DNA of 64,000 bases. Source: Anoplolepis gracilipes. Taxonomy: Eukaryota; Arthropoda; Insecta; Hymenoptera; Formicidae. Within the stretch, counting starts at the first letter, position 1. Every line of letters begins with the position of its first letter. The position numbers and the translations under genes were made by a program. The notes beneath the pieces were generated by a model. That model worked only from the letters and a program-made list of their open reading frames with translations, made no database searches and was not told where the DNA came from. This document shows, piece after piece, positions 1-13,310 of this stretch. The stretch lies in the NCBI RefSeq assembly GCF_047496725.1, contig NC_132986.1, forward strand, positions 8,764,031 through 8,828,030. Direction: 5' to 3'.

Positions 1-1116
1 ACCGATGAGTGATCTTTAATAAAGTACGATTTTATTGCAAATAGATTAAGTTATGCAAAGAACTAACACTAAAAGATTATCATATCGTCCAAATATATTT
101 CTTGAAAAAAGTCTATAAAAATTTCATCCAGAATTTAACAAGTCTAATTTTCTTAAGATTTCTAGTAGGTTCATAAATGCAGATTAATTTCGATAATTTT
201 CGGCAAACTTTTCCCGAGAATGGGAGAAATCATTATCCGAGGAGCTCGAGACATGCTTGTATTCCACCGTCATCGACCGTAAAAGCGATGCAATGTATAT
301 ACAACTGTTTCACGCGCACGCTTACCATGAAGGAAATATGTACGACGTTCTAGGAGTCGCAAAGGCAACAACAGTCAAGAACACAAACCGCGTGCAAACA
401 CTGTTTCGCGGATGGCGTGCTGGTTACTCGCATGTCGGATACTCTCCTCGACCTCTTTCTCTAACGACAGTCGAGCCTCCCTCTCCGTCATAATTTCTGC
501 CTCCCCCGCGGCAAAAATTCGTATATATATTTGCATTGTTCGAGCAACTTTACATACCTTCCCAGGCATTTACGAAGCGATGGCAAATCATAACTAGCCG
601 TTCGTCATTTCTCGCTTTCCACGAGAGATTGATAAACGCTACGCGTACAATCGCCTGAGGGAAATATTGTACGTTTAGAAAGTATCGTGACAGAGATACT
701 GGTACTAGGTAACATTTTTTTCTCCCTGACTTCCCGCTGTTACGGCATTCCGCGATACATCGTCTTTTAGTAAAGCTTAATGAAATGCGTTTCATCCTCA
801 CACGAATTCACGCGTTCGATATGACGCTGCCCTATCGGAAGGCTGAGGCGAATCTTCACGATTGCCCCTTGAACTCGTGACAGGGCACTCCAATCAAAGA
901 ATATCGTAATCTTCGGACTTTACATGTTCACGGAGCTCTTACGTAATTCACGTGTCTGATGAGAACCCTGTTCGCGTGCGACAGAGAAAAAGACGGGAAA
1001 GAAACGATAGAGAAAGAGAAGAGAGCACGAGGACTGCCCTTCGACCCCGCAAACGCCAATATATATATATAGTAAAGTAATTCCTACAAAAGTATGATTA
1101 ATCGACCATGCTCTCG

Positions 1117-1153
1117 TTTTCTTTCTTTTTTTCTTTCTTTCTTTCTTTCTTTC
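1117..1153. repeat. (TTTC)n microsatellite
   Basis: TTTC tetranucleotide run with one interruption by extra T bases. Confidence 0.9.
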
Positions 1154-1538
1154 GGAGCTTGTCTTCCCTCTATCCTACGCTCTCACGAGACGGTATACCG
1201 GGTGTCCTTGCAGTCATGCTCAAACGATATACAAAAATTATTGCGATCAATGCGCTCAACGAATGGCAATATTCGCGCTTCAAGTATACAAGCTGAATGG
1301 CTAAACGATTGCGAGTTTTCTTATCTCTACGATATACAATGTATCTCTTGGTACCCAGATGTGATTGGAGAAAGCAGTTGAATTGGTTGTCGGGTAATTT
1401 CTGCGCGATATGCCTCGCGTAATAGAGCGTACTTCTAACACATATCTTGCATCTCGCGGAACTGAACGGATTCGGATCGAGCGTGTAGCTATCCCAGGCA
1501 CGATCTCTGCAGGTAATTTCGCCGGCGAGAAGCGCGCG

Positions 1539-1619
1539 AGAAGAAGAAGAAGAAGAAGAAGAAGAAGAAGAAGAAGAAGAAGAAGAGGAGAAGGAGAAGG
1601 AGGAGGAGAGCAGAAGAAG
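1539..1619. repeat. (GAA)n / purine-rich microsatellite
   Basis: Pure AGA triplets to about 1586, then degenerate purine sequence. This explains the poly-Arg and poly-Ser open frames here. Confidence 0.95.
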
Positions 1620-2272
1620 CGGAATAAATTCGAAGGTCTCGTGACGTGGAGTTTCGAGGCGCCGAGCGTTTCCTCGGCACGTCGGTCGTCGAGGCCACGC
1701 TCGGCCCCGGTTCAAGGGGTTGTTTCGGGGGCAAGCGAGGGCAAGGGGGGTCGTGCAGTTGCCACGCGGACTGACTGACAACCTGACTTATGCAAATACA
1801 GCCTCGCTTCGCCGGGTAATCTGATCGTACGTACCTACGTACATACGTACGGACGTAGCGCCGAGCCTTTACCTCTCCGGATGGGATTTAAATTACTTGC
1901 GAGCCGTGCCGTTTTACGGTAATAATAATATAACGGCGATGACTTTATCGCTTGTGAGCCAGCCTTGGTCGTCTGGTTCGTTCTTTTCCCGATAAAGGAA
2001 CAAACACACGGAGACCTCAAAGGACTTACATTGCGAAACATGAGTCGAGAATTGCTCGAAGGAGATAATTACAGAAAATGATGTAAAAAATAAAATGAAA
2101 AAAGTTTAGAAAAGTTTGATTATTTAAAAAAGATTATTTTTTCTTGTTTTTAGCGTTATTATTTTTTAAATTTAATTAATTTTGAACTAGTTACGGATAA
2201 AAACGCAAGTGAATAAATGAAGAGCGTAAGGTTAGCGAGAAGGGTGAAAGAGAATGAAAAAACAAAGCACTG

Positions 2273-2321
2273 TGGTGGCGGTGGCGGTGGCGGTGGCGGT
2301 GGCGGTGACGGTGGCGGTGGC
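2273..2321. repeat. (GGTGGC)n repeat
   Basis: GGTGGC hexamers with one GAC variant. Poly-Gly in translation; no gene context. Confidence 0.95.
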
Positions 2322-3071
2322 TTCTATCTATCGGATCTGCACTTCTGTTGCACCGACGCTGCCCTCTTCCGCCGTATAATAATTACGCTTCTCGGTACTC
2401 GAGCGAGAGAGGGAGAAACAGTTCACGCATGGCGGGGAGAAACAGGAAACAACAGCGCGGTTCGTCCATTAGTCTCGTTTTTTACAATTACACGTCGTAC
2501 ACGACGCGACAGCGGCGACGAAACGCCGGTAATTGCGAAAATTCGCTGGCACGACAATAAAATCGGTATAATTAAGGTGCGGTAAAAATTTTTAATATAT
2601 CGTTTCTCCACGCCCGTCCTTTGTCGCGTTTTCGCCATTTTCCCGCTAGATTTTTACGACCAAGTCTCTCGCGAGACGAACCGCGTAACGACTCTCCGGC
2701 TTACACTAGTTCAGAATAATATGGACAACAAATTACACGTACGCCGCGTAGATGCTTACTTGCTTGTTTACTTACTTGGTCTTTGTCGTCTAATCAACCG
2801 CTCGTAAAAGTGAATACCGTTTATCGACCAAGAACGCGTCATAACTTGCTCAAGTTGTACATATTCGGCCAACATTTAAAAAATCGAGGAATTTACACAT
2901 GTTTTGTAGAAGAAAAAAAAAATTCTCAATTTCCTCTTTTCATGCTCTTTTTTTCTCTCTCATTAACATATAAAAAATGTATGAAAAATATGATATATAT
3001 TCTATATATACAGTCGGTTCACAATCAATAATAATATATATTTATCGATATAACCACAAAACGCTCCTCTA

Positions 3072-3099
<28 letters not shown>
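3072..3099. repeat. Poly-T tract
   Basis: 28 T in a row; possibly the tail of an old retroposed element, but no element body was recognised. Confidence 0.9.
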
Positions 3100-3103
<4 letters not shown>

Positions 3104-4911
3104 AAAGATACGCACTTTAAAATTAAGCGTAACAAGAAATTGCGCATTGACAGCTAGCTAGATAGCTAGCTAGCCGTTGCTTGCCGGACATCCCCGATTA
3201 TCATGCCGACAGTGCGGAGTCTCTCGCGCTAATCACAACCCCTTCACTGAATCTCCGGGGTAACTATCGGGTTCTTCGCACCGAGTTCTCTCCCGATGAA
3301 TCTCCAGTTAACTAACGCGATGGCAGGTAATTAATTGAAAGGGTCCTCTTGGACACTAGCTTGCTCTACCTCTGCAAGTGAGCGAACTCGATGGGGTGTG
3401 AGTCGGTTCCGCGCTGGTCACCTCCGGCTAATCATAGACCACGGACACGTCGAACCCCCTTGGCACCCGAGACTCCTCTTTCCTACCCTCCAACGCCCCT
3501 CCCGCACCCCTTGACCATTCTCCACTCGAGCGAGCTGTGTCTATCCTATACTTCGTACAAGGGTGTCTGATTGTAATTACTTTACTCAAGTGCGGTGATT
3601 AAAGTTCTCCGGTGACTCCGATGCCTGACGATCCCCTTTTCGTTCCGCGCGCGATAATCGCGGGTTCGCTTACGCTTCTTTCCGCCCGATACGCGACGAG
3701 ATTCGTCACGGTCGAGAAGCTCGCGGCGACGTCTTTTCACGATAGTCTTTTCGTGGCGATCGCGCAGAGTAGACACGAGGCAAAATCGACGGTGCGTTAG
3801 ACTGAACATCGCGCCTTTCATGCTTTGAAAGAAAAAATCTTACACGCGACCTCATATACGAATAGCCACAGATGAAACAAGCGACGTGGCAGACAAAGAG
3901 AGGAAATTCTTCATTAATTACGTATTTCTACAATACTTTATCGATCATGCATATCGTTCATTTTTTTTTTTTTTTATATAGGAATCTTGAACGCATATTC
4001 GAAAGCAATATTCAAACATGTCAGACTACATCGCGCGATGCAACAAGCGTATCCGTATATATTCTCGTCGAATTTCCGTTGATTATTCTCTCCTCCATGC
4101 CCGTCGAAACGAGAAGGAGAGAGGATGAGAAAGACAGAGAAAGAAATAAAAGCGAGTAAATGAAAGGGGTGAGAGAGGTAGATAGAGAGAAAGCGAATGG
4201 TAGCAAGAGCGCACCGGAGCGTTTTCTCCCTGACAGAGACTTTTCATCGGCTCTGCAACACTCTGACAGCTTATTCCGTCGTTCCCGCCCGCCTGCCCCA
4301 AACTGCCAACTGCCAAATGCCACTGCGCATTGAATCCGAACAATCATTCTGTCGGTTCCGCGCCCGCGCGCTGTCAGAATGCCGGATTAACGCGCCAGCA
4401 CGTAATTCCCTCGTGTCGCGGTGAAAATCGTTCGATTGAATCCATTTCCCCTGAAGTTGTTAAGTACCGGAATCGCGCGAGATTTTCAACCTATCGCGCG
4501 TTGCTTTTTTCTCACCGTTTCTCTCTCAACGAACATTCACGTTTGCTCGAGTAACAAGCTCTAAAAAAAAAAAAAAATAAAAATAAAAATAAAAAAACAA
4601 GACACCGCAGCGCATATTTTTTATCTTGCATTTTAATATCTATATCAATTTTTGTGCGTTGTTATTCAAGTCATTCACGTCGCCGCGTTAAGATTTCGGA
4701 ATTTACTGTGAAATTTTGCGGCGCCGAGAGTTGCCGGACAACGTCGAGAACGATCGAGGTGCAGAAATTAATGGATCCTTCGCACCGAACCTGGAGGCGC
4801 GAGGCAATTCGAGCCGAGGTGCGGGCTATCGATCCTCCACCTCCCGTCGACCTTCCTTCCATCTTTGCTCTCTTGCTCTGTCTTCCCAGAGCATTCATTC
4901 ATCCCCTCCTG

Positions 4912-4987
4912 CTCTCCTTCTCCTTCTCCTTCTCCTTCTCCTTCTCCTTCTCCTTCTCCTTCTCCTTCTCTTTCTCTTTCTCTTCCT
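4912..4987. repeat. (TTCTCC)n repeat
   Basis: CTTCTC hexamers degrading to CTTTCT at the right end. Confidence 0.95.
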
Positions 4988-6692
4988 CATCACCTCTCCC
5001 ACTTTTCGACCCGAAAACGTCTCGCTCCGAATTCGTCGGCCGTTTTCCACCGATACACGTGCAACGTACGCTCACACCTACACGTCACGCGGAGAATCGC
5101 GAGATCCAGGCCAGAAGCAATAGCAGGTGCGATTATCGCAAAAGCGCGCGCAACGCATGCAACGCCGAAATGTCATTCCGTCCTTACGCACCCGGTGCGA
5201 GCAGGAGGAGTGTCGTTAACGACCGAACGTGCATGCATGCATTCGCGTGATACGCACGCAACTGTTTGTATGCACATGTAAATCTATTCATCACATGGTT
5301 GGCTATTTAGAACAACTCGCGTTGTATAATTATCATAAATATATTATATCACAAACATATCTTATTGATGCGATTTCAAATATAGTAATATTATTGTTGT
5401 CACATCTATCTCTCTCAAAATTAACCAGCGAATATTTCAATCCAGCAAAGATCCTCCGTAGTCTCAGATCGTTCACGTCGAGAAGAAAAGCTCTCGATGA
5501 CGTGGGGCGTAACGAAACGGAAGTCGTTCCAATGCTTTTAGCGTATGCATTATTTCTGAACGCGCGCGCGTGTCAATTGGCCGCTTCCATTTGCCGCGGC
5601 GCCGCGGCATCTGGGGCCCCGAATACGGCCCGATAAAAATTATGTCCCGCTAAGGAACAAGCTCTCCCGTCAGCCGGCATCGTCTGCGTCCAGTAGACGC
5701 AGCTGCGCTTGCACTCACGACGAGTGGCATCTGTATATCTCGGACGAGCACGTACGCATGCGGTACGCATATATACCGAGAGATAGAAGCGCCTTCGCGT
5801 AACGAGTATCACGTAACGGCGATATTGCGCAGGAGTGACGTTACAACGATTGCGGCCAGAAAATCTCGATCGCGGGAAGAATTTACGTTTGCTCTCTCGT
5901 TGTGTTGCATTCAATTAGATTTCCTTAAACGATATATTTTATTAACTGAACTTTTGCAATTATCATGTTAAAAGAAATTAATAAAAAAAATTATCGCATC
6001 ACCCATAAAATCATTAAACATGCGATATTATGCAAATTTCAAACAATAACGCACACATAAGTAGGGCTGTTGATTCGTGAAACAAATTGAGGGAATGACT
6101 TGTGGCTCTTGAGGATGACAGAATTAATAACGTACGGTGTAAAGTACGTGCAAACATAATATCGTATCAAACCGACCAGTTGGAAAAAGAAGCCAGTGTG
6201 AACCGTCCAGGTGCGTACGTATATTGCGCGCAAATATATCCATGAACCTTATCATCGGTTATTCATTCGACCCGGATCAATCGACCCGACAAATGGTTCT
6301 AAAATAAACACTCGAAAGCCCTCGTTATCGAACATTAGTCCACCGAAGCGAAATGGCAAGATTAAATGCTCATTAACCATAACGAAATGTTATCGGGGTA
6401 GAAACATGTGTGAATGTGTAATGCTATCGAAATTGGACAAATACATGTAACATGCGTAGAATGAAAGGAAAAGAATACCAAAGATATAAAGGCTCTCAAT
6501 ATAACATCGGTTGTGGCGCACAACAGTAGCAATAACAATCGCCCGCGGTTATGTTATTTAATCTCGTGATAATCATAAATTATTATTATGTACACATGGC
6601 GCAATATAATTGTTACCACTTCGACAAGACTATGAATAGCGTAACACATTTATAATTGATACACTCTATAAACGATACGGCAATGATATAAT

Positions 6693-6724
<32 letters not shown>
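6693..6724. repeat. (AC)n(AT)n compound microsatellite
   Basis: An AC run passes directly into an AT run. Confidence 0.95.
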
Positions 6725-7542
6725 CGTGCGGCGAATAATTATTACTAAACTTATATTGTTGGTTTCTTATTTCGGTACAATTTAATTCTCTCGTCGTCAC
6801 GAAAATGTTGCCCATGTATTTCGGCAAAGGGTCAAAGTATTTTAAATCGTTCGAAAATAAAACGAGCAATTAAATTGGGTGAAAATCTTAATCGCGTGGG
6901 CACGAAAATTGCGTAATGACATTTGGCGGTTTCCCAAAGGATTTCCAGCCTATTTCTCCAGCATTCATCGCGGCTCGCTTATTATTTTAACGGGCGCAGA
7001 AGCGCCGGACGCCTGTCGGTAGGTGTTAAATTAATACCGGTCGCTAAATGCGCCGTGTGAACAGATCAGGTGCTCGTAAAGCGTGTCGTCCTGTGTTACG
7101 AAGCGACACACCCGTGTTGTGTTCTAAGTCGGCTCCGCGTCGTCTTTCGCGACCCCTCCAGAGTCGTCCCGAGAACTTAATGAATTACATGATTAAGCGA
7201 TTTTATTGACAGCGATATAACGATTTCGACTTTCAATCGAAGGAGATCCAAACATCCGGGATGGACGCACCTGAAAGGTAACCCCTAAAGGCTCGCCGGC
7301 TCTTCAATTTTTACCGTGTCGAATAATCGATCGATTCTTTGTTGATTTTAAGCGATTTTGTGTGTAAAATCGATCGAAGCACAAAGAAGTTGAAGAAACT
7401 CGCGATTCGGTCGGAGAGCAAACTTCCGCTCTCTTCGACGAGTAAGCGACACGATACATTTTTAATCGTTGTTACAAGACTACACGGCGCATCGAGTGCC
7501 GTTGATTAATCGGCGGCATGTTCGAGATTTTAATTAATCTCT

Positions 7543-7580
<38 letters not shown>

Positions 7581-7593
7581 GAGAGAGAAAAAG
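7543..7593. repeat. (GA)n microsatellite
   Basis: GA run with a few G or A interruptions. Confidence 0.95.
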
Positions 7594-8510
7594 AAGCAAC
7601 GAGCGTACGACCGACTCTCTCGGTGAAGAAATTGCTTTGCCCTCGATACCACCGCAAGAGCAATCGGCAAACGAACCCTCGATTCCCGAAGGAACTCGAC
7701 GTATCCCGCCTGTTTCGTGCACATTTTATCGACTATCCGGCATTCTTCGAGTTCCTCACCCAAGTTCGTCCTTTATTTCTGAGAGGATCTACGACGAGAT
7801 CGCGCGTCCTGACATTCGTGATCGAACGGCGCGTAACCACTTTTGATAGAAGAAAACATGTTTGATAATTTAAGCATGTATACAGTATAATCTGAGGTAA
7901 AAAATAAAAATTGCAAATTTGTGCTTTACAATTGATATATGTATAAGTCATATTTGTGTTGTGTTATGAAAAGAGAGAAAGAGTATACCAATGGTTTGCG
8001 GTTACCGCTAATTGTAAGTAATGTCGGAGAAATCGATTCCAACTGAAATCTACACATTCTACTAAATTGTGCACTGAGCAATCTTCTGTAGAGAGACCAT
8101 ACTCCGGCTCGATTTAATAGCGCTCGTGCACGGCTCGGAATTTAGAAATCGCCGATTATCTTACGATAATACGTGCCGCACCGCAATAATTCATTTTTTC
8201 ACATCGGCAGCGTACGAAGAGAAATTCGTCGAAACGAATTTATCGATTTCCGAATTAATTTCTCGCTCGCTATCTGCCGACCCTCGGCTTTCGCCAGAGG
8301 AACCGGGGGGAGGAGAGGCTGGGTAAAAGGGCAGTGGAGAGGTGGAAAAGTATTCCCGGGAAATATTTCCGTTTTTACGTAGCACGAGCAGCGCGAGGGG
8401 CGAGTATAGAGACGGAGATGGGATGGGAATTCTGATTTCATTAGGCCCTGTGTTATGCGATTAATTAAGTCGCGAGCTTCGAGGAAAAATAAGAGGTAGA
8501 GCGCGGATTG

Positions 8511-8512
<2 letters not shown>

Positions 8513-8550
<38 letters not shown>
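8513..8550. repeat. (CT)n microsatellite
   Basis: CT run with one T interruption near its end. Confidence 0.95.
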
Positions 8551-9000
8551 TGCTCTGGCTTTTTTCACATTGCACTCATCTCTCCTTTTTCACCTCGTTA
8601 GAACAAGAGGCAGAGAGATCGTATAGAGGGGAGGGAAAAAATGAACTCGAGACATTTCTCGCCGAGGGATGGGCGTTATTAGCCAGGTTGGAGAAACTCT
8701 CGAACCGCCGACCAGCGAATTAACGCACAGTTACTAGACGGAATTCAATTCTTTAGGCATCTTTAGCTCGCTATCGAGTCGGACAAATATCTCTGCGTGT
8801 GCGAGATAAAGATACAAAGAGCACAAACTGTCACTCTAATTTTCGATCGTTCGAGATACTGAAAATGTCAATAGGAAAAAATTATACTTGTCTTCGCGTG
8901 AAATTGCGAGCAATGATTACTTATGAAAATATCGGATAGACGCGATGTTCGTGACGACCCCGTAGAAGGAGAATGTCGTCCTCCAATCTGTTCGCCATTT

Positions 9001-9046
9001 TCTCTCCCTCTCTCCCCCTCTCTCTCTCTCTCTCTCACTCTCTCTT
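9001..9046. repeat. CT-rich microsatellite
   Basis: Imperfect CT run with C-rich interruptions. Confidence 0.9.
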
Positions 9047-10480
9047 TGCCGGATGACTACTTTCGAGCCCCGGAAAATTCCGTCGTAACAATGTGACACC
9101 GACGTTCGCAACGGCGCGCGATATTAACGACGCGCGGCCGTATTCGCTTTGTGAAGCGAACTATAACTGAATTTGGCCCCGTCATTTTATGCATCAGACT
9201 CGCCATGCCCGTATAACTGAATTCGATGGGTAACGCAATTACACATCTTTGCCCGCGCGTCGCGCAGATATACGCCGCGCTCCGCTCCGATACATGTGTG
9301 CGGACCACACCTACGCGGGTACCATTAATTATTATACATGCGTATATATAGCGACGTGTGTCAACGATATGCCAGTACAGTCAGCCCCGACGACAGAAGT
9401 TATGCAGCGGATCTGCAGAAACTGTCCAGATCGCGATGCGCTTCCGAGGAATCGCCAGTCATTGAAATTTATATAAATAATTCATGGCGGATTCGTGACG
9501 TCCTTGGAAAATGTCGAAAATAATTGCTCTGAGTACAAATAATATTCTATTATATTATTTCTTTATCCTTTTGGAATTATTTGGAACAATGTGATAAATC
9601 GCACTGTGTCATTTTTATCAATTTAAGATATCATCGACACGAATTGCGGCGTGTAGCCAACAGATATATATATAAAATAAGAAAATTTAAACAACGCGCA
9701 CTGTTGAGAGCATGGAAGGGGAAAGGAGGCATCGGATGGCAGAGAGTGCCGCATGCTACATGTCGAAGCACGGAGCGTAGTGGTTGGCTATATATAGATA
9801 CGTAGATATAACGCTCGGCAGCACTCAATCAGAAGTCATAATACATTTACCACGACCTAATGAAGACTTGATGAAAGGCTGCCGCTGGGACGGAGCCAGT
9901 GGTTCTCGCAGAGAGAAAAGGAGAGATGGCACGGTTAGCAAGAAACGATTCGATCAAATATAGTTAATCACAAAGGACGCCAAGTATCGAAAAAAAACTT
10001 GAGATTAATTTTTTTTTTTTTAATTGAACGTAAAATATTTTTATGATGAAAAATAATTAATAGACGCGTGCATGAGTTTGCGAATTGAACCCAAGAACAA
10101 GAGGACTCTTTTTATCAAACATATGGGGAAAAAATGCATTCTATAGAAGAGAGCGAAAGTATTAGCGTCGAGTGGCAAATAGACTTTGGGAAAAACACAG
10201 GAGGCAGCGAAAGCCGTCAGAATAGCTGTCAGAATCGCTGTATGCAAAAGATGTACGCGGCCCTTTTCCAGTTTCTTCGTTCTGGCCGGCAAACGTAATC
10301 CTCGGAAATTAAAAATTCCCGCTTTTTCAAACGGTCTGAAGCGTCTGAGGCGAGCGAAGGGACTGACAGAGAGCGACTCGCCCCGTGGGCACTCAGCTGG
10401 ACGCGGCTCCATTTACAGAAACTCCATCAAAGGGATTGTGGCATTACGCTTTAGAGTTTCGGTGTGCCTGGCAAGACGGC

Positions 10481-10625
<145 letters not shown>

Positions 10626-11682
10626 CGGCCGAGGATAAAGTGGCTGCGAGTGTACTCTCGTACAGTGACTTTGCTGGTCGCGAAACATTCACCGTGTCTC
10701 TGCCGTAAATGAGTATTTGCCTTTGTGAATAAATAAAATGCATTACAAAGTTTCCGCGAGTTGTTCGGAGAGGCGAAGAAGCGGTACATGAAGACGACAA
10801 GGGAATTGCATAGGTAGAAAGTTTGTTTAAAATCGGAAATAAGATTTGTAATTAGTCTAAAGAAAAAGAGATAATTATTAATATTTATGTTAACATTAAC
10901 TTATCGCGTTCAACTTCTGTAAGAAGCAAGAGGATGAAGGGCAATGGCGACGAGGAACAAGGGGGTGGGAAAAGGATCGAATGTACAGAGCAGGGAGCAA
11001 CATCTAAGACAATGAGTACGGGCCTTTGGAGTAATCCTCCGGCCTTCCTTAGCGTATCGACATTAATTCCCTTGCCCCCAGCTTTTAACCGGAACAGACG
11101 CACCCTATAATAGGCAAGTTGGAATCCAATCTGCAAGTTTGCAAATTCGATTCGGCTGTCTTCAGCGAGAGAAGAGAGCGTCGAACGAGCGAAGCTGCGC
11201 GAGATGCGCCTCTCAAGCGTGAAGCTTGCGACGCGTATGCGGTAATCGATGCACGACGTCTATGATGCCTTTGGTCCTATGGTCTTCGGCGCAAGATAAT
11301 CGTGACATACGTTATTCCATTCTCGAACCATCTCCACCGATATCAAAGTCGCATTAGCCCCGTTTTCAAAGAAAGCGCGTTTCCGATAAAAAGTGAAGAA
11401 TATCAATGACCAGCTCTTTATTCGAAAAAAACGTTCCCGACAACACCTCGTGTCACTGTCCTCGTGCACTCAACGCAAATGTTAATGTCTCACCCACGAC
11501 CTTTAGTCGACGACAAGTCAGTCGATAAAGTTACAACAAGCATGCTTTATTATTGACAGTCTTTTAAAAAATGTTAAATTAGGAAAAAAAATATTAACTA
11601 ATAATTCGCAGGAAAAACTTCCGTTAACCTGGCACTGCCATTCGAAAAAAAAACAAATATATTTATATCGAATGATATTTTA

Positions 11683-11687
<5 letters not shown>

Positions 11688-11735
<48 letters not shown>
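11688..11735. repeat. (TA)n microsatellite
   Basis: 48 bp of alternating TA, about 180 bp outside the left arm of the inverted repeat. Confidence 0.95.
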
Positions 11736-11738
<3 letters not shown>

Positions 11739-11913
11739 AATATAGAAATATGAATATATAGAAATAGTTTCTATACATATCTTTCAAGTCATTTATAGCA
11801 ATTAAATAATACAAAAAGTTTAATTGTTGCATCACTGTGAAAATTCAAATGTTTATGTAGTGACATATCTGTGTGTGATATACCTATAATATTCTATTAA
11901 TTTAGGATTAAGA

Positions 11914-13200
11914 TAAAAAATAATTTATCACTTACCGGTATGATGTAATGCGCAATGACGGCGTTGAAGAATACCAAGTTGATCTGTAAAATACAAATAT
12001 ATAATATTTAAATTATATAAAATAATGTCCAAAATAATTAATGTTTTAAAAAATAATTATTGCACACAATTGAATTTTATTTCACATCCCTTTATATATT
12101 TAATAAAAGAAATCACAAAATTTCTGAAAAATTTTTTTAGATATAAACTTTTATAAAATATGCTAAAAAAACATCTAATTTTCTTATATAAATAATCTAT
12201 AAGTAATTATAAATCTAAAACAATATTGAAATATTTTTTATACATATTTATATAAAAAATTAATTATTATAAATATTTTGTTAGTACTTCAATTACTTTA
12301 TAAGTATTTTAAAATAAAATATAAAATATTTTATATGCACAATAATGTAAAATAAATCACAAAACTAAGTAAACAATTAATATAAGTAAAGCAAATAATA
12401 AATTAATCAAATTGCTCACTCTATGATCACTCTATCGTTGCTCGATATCTTGCCTTCTTTTGTTTGTTTTTTACTGTTCCTTCATGACATTTACACAATA
12501 CTCACGAAAAAAACAATTAATTACGATCGCGCGTGCACTAATCAACAATACAATAATCGCACGATACTTTACGTAGCACTCCCGATGTTAATCGCACCCA
12601 ACCCATACTTTATTTTATATTATGTCAGAGCAATAATTAACAGTTAGACAAAGTTGCGATTTGTTCGAAAAATCTCGTGATTAAATTCACGTAATGCTAT
12701 CTGTGTTGTTAATTAAATAGTATACGCACGCATTTTACAACAATTTTACTATCTCTCGTTATAACATAAGAATAGAAATACAAGTTAAAATTAAATAGAT
12801 AAATAAAATGTAATATCAGAATATAATCTTGCCATCGATTTATCGAGATATCGATCAAATTAAACACATAAAAGATATGTTTCAACAGATCAAGTACAAG
12901 TGCCAGATTTGATTATGATATGCGATTGATACATGTAAAATGACAACGTCAATAACAACTATACTTATTAAACGCAATTCATTAATTCAATTTATACTCG
13001 TAATATTTTGTTAATGACTGAAAAATTCCGAAACGTCAGCAATTTTAATAATACTGCACGATAACGATACTACGTAAATTAATGGCTAGTCGAGATGTGA
13101 TAAAAATTATTAGTCGTACAGTTTGATAATCTCTAATTGTAATGAACGTGATGGAGAATAATTTGTCGCGATCGTATTTCGAGAGATAATATGACGATAC
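11914..13200 (+). repeat. Left arm of ~2.7 kb imperfect inverted repeat
   Basis: Matches the reverse complement of 13311-14629 along its whole length, with substitutions and small indels. Anchor matches by eye (left / right) are 11915-11938 / 14603-14629, about 11995-12080 / 14465-14550, 12372-12425 / 14075-14130, 12630-12680 / 13815-13870, 12690-12785 / 13725-13820, 12965-13025 / 13450-13530 and 13178-13197 / 13313-13330. The coordinate sum of matched positions stays nearly constant (about 26510-26545), as expected of a single inverted duplication. No transposase-like frame is present. Possible origins are an inverted duplication, a fold-back element or a long hairpin-RNA locus. Confidence 0.9.
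11936..11983 (-). other. Exon-like core in left arm (48 nt, splice-flanked)
   Basis: On the minus strand a TTTTACAG acceptor is followed by 48 nt and then a GTAAG donor. All three frames across the core are open; frame 1 reads as a hydrophobic segment INLVFFNAVIAHYIIP. The counterpart in the right arm keeps both splice-like borders. A cryptic or real microexon, or a conserved hairpin, are the alternatives. It is not proven to be transcribed and does not match a Dachshund segment I recognise. Confidence 0.35.
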
Positions 13201-13310
13201 ACAGAGCGAGTCACGTCACACGGCAAGATCACCGTACGTATTACGTTCGAATGACAGCAACGCCACGGTAAGCACGAGACCGAGCAAGGACTTTTGCGAG
13301 CTGCGAATTA
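13201..13310. other. Central spacer of the inverted repeat
   Basis: About 110 bp between the arms, visibly richer in G+C and CpG than the outer halves of the arms. No pairing between its halves was noticed. If the locus is transcribed as a hairpin this would be the terminal loop; if it is a head-to-head duplication it would be the joint. Confidence 0.6.

Noticed and set aside
3152..3175. Palindromic AGCTAGCTA run
   Set aside because: Explained by a short TAGC tandem repeat, which is self-complementary by composition.
7325..7376. Possible hairpin between AATCGATCGATT and AAATCGATCG
   Set aside because: The motifs are each self-palindromic and the intervening pairing is broken by a large asymmetric loop.
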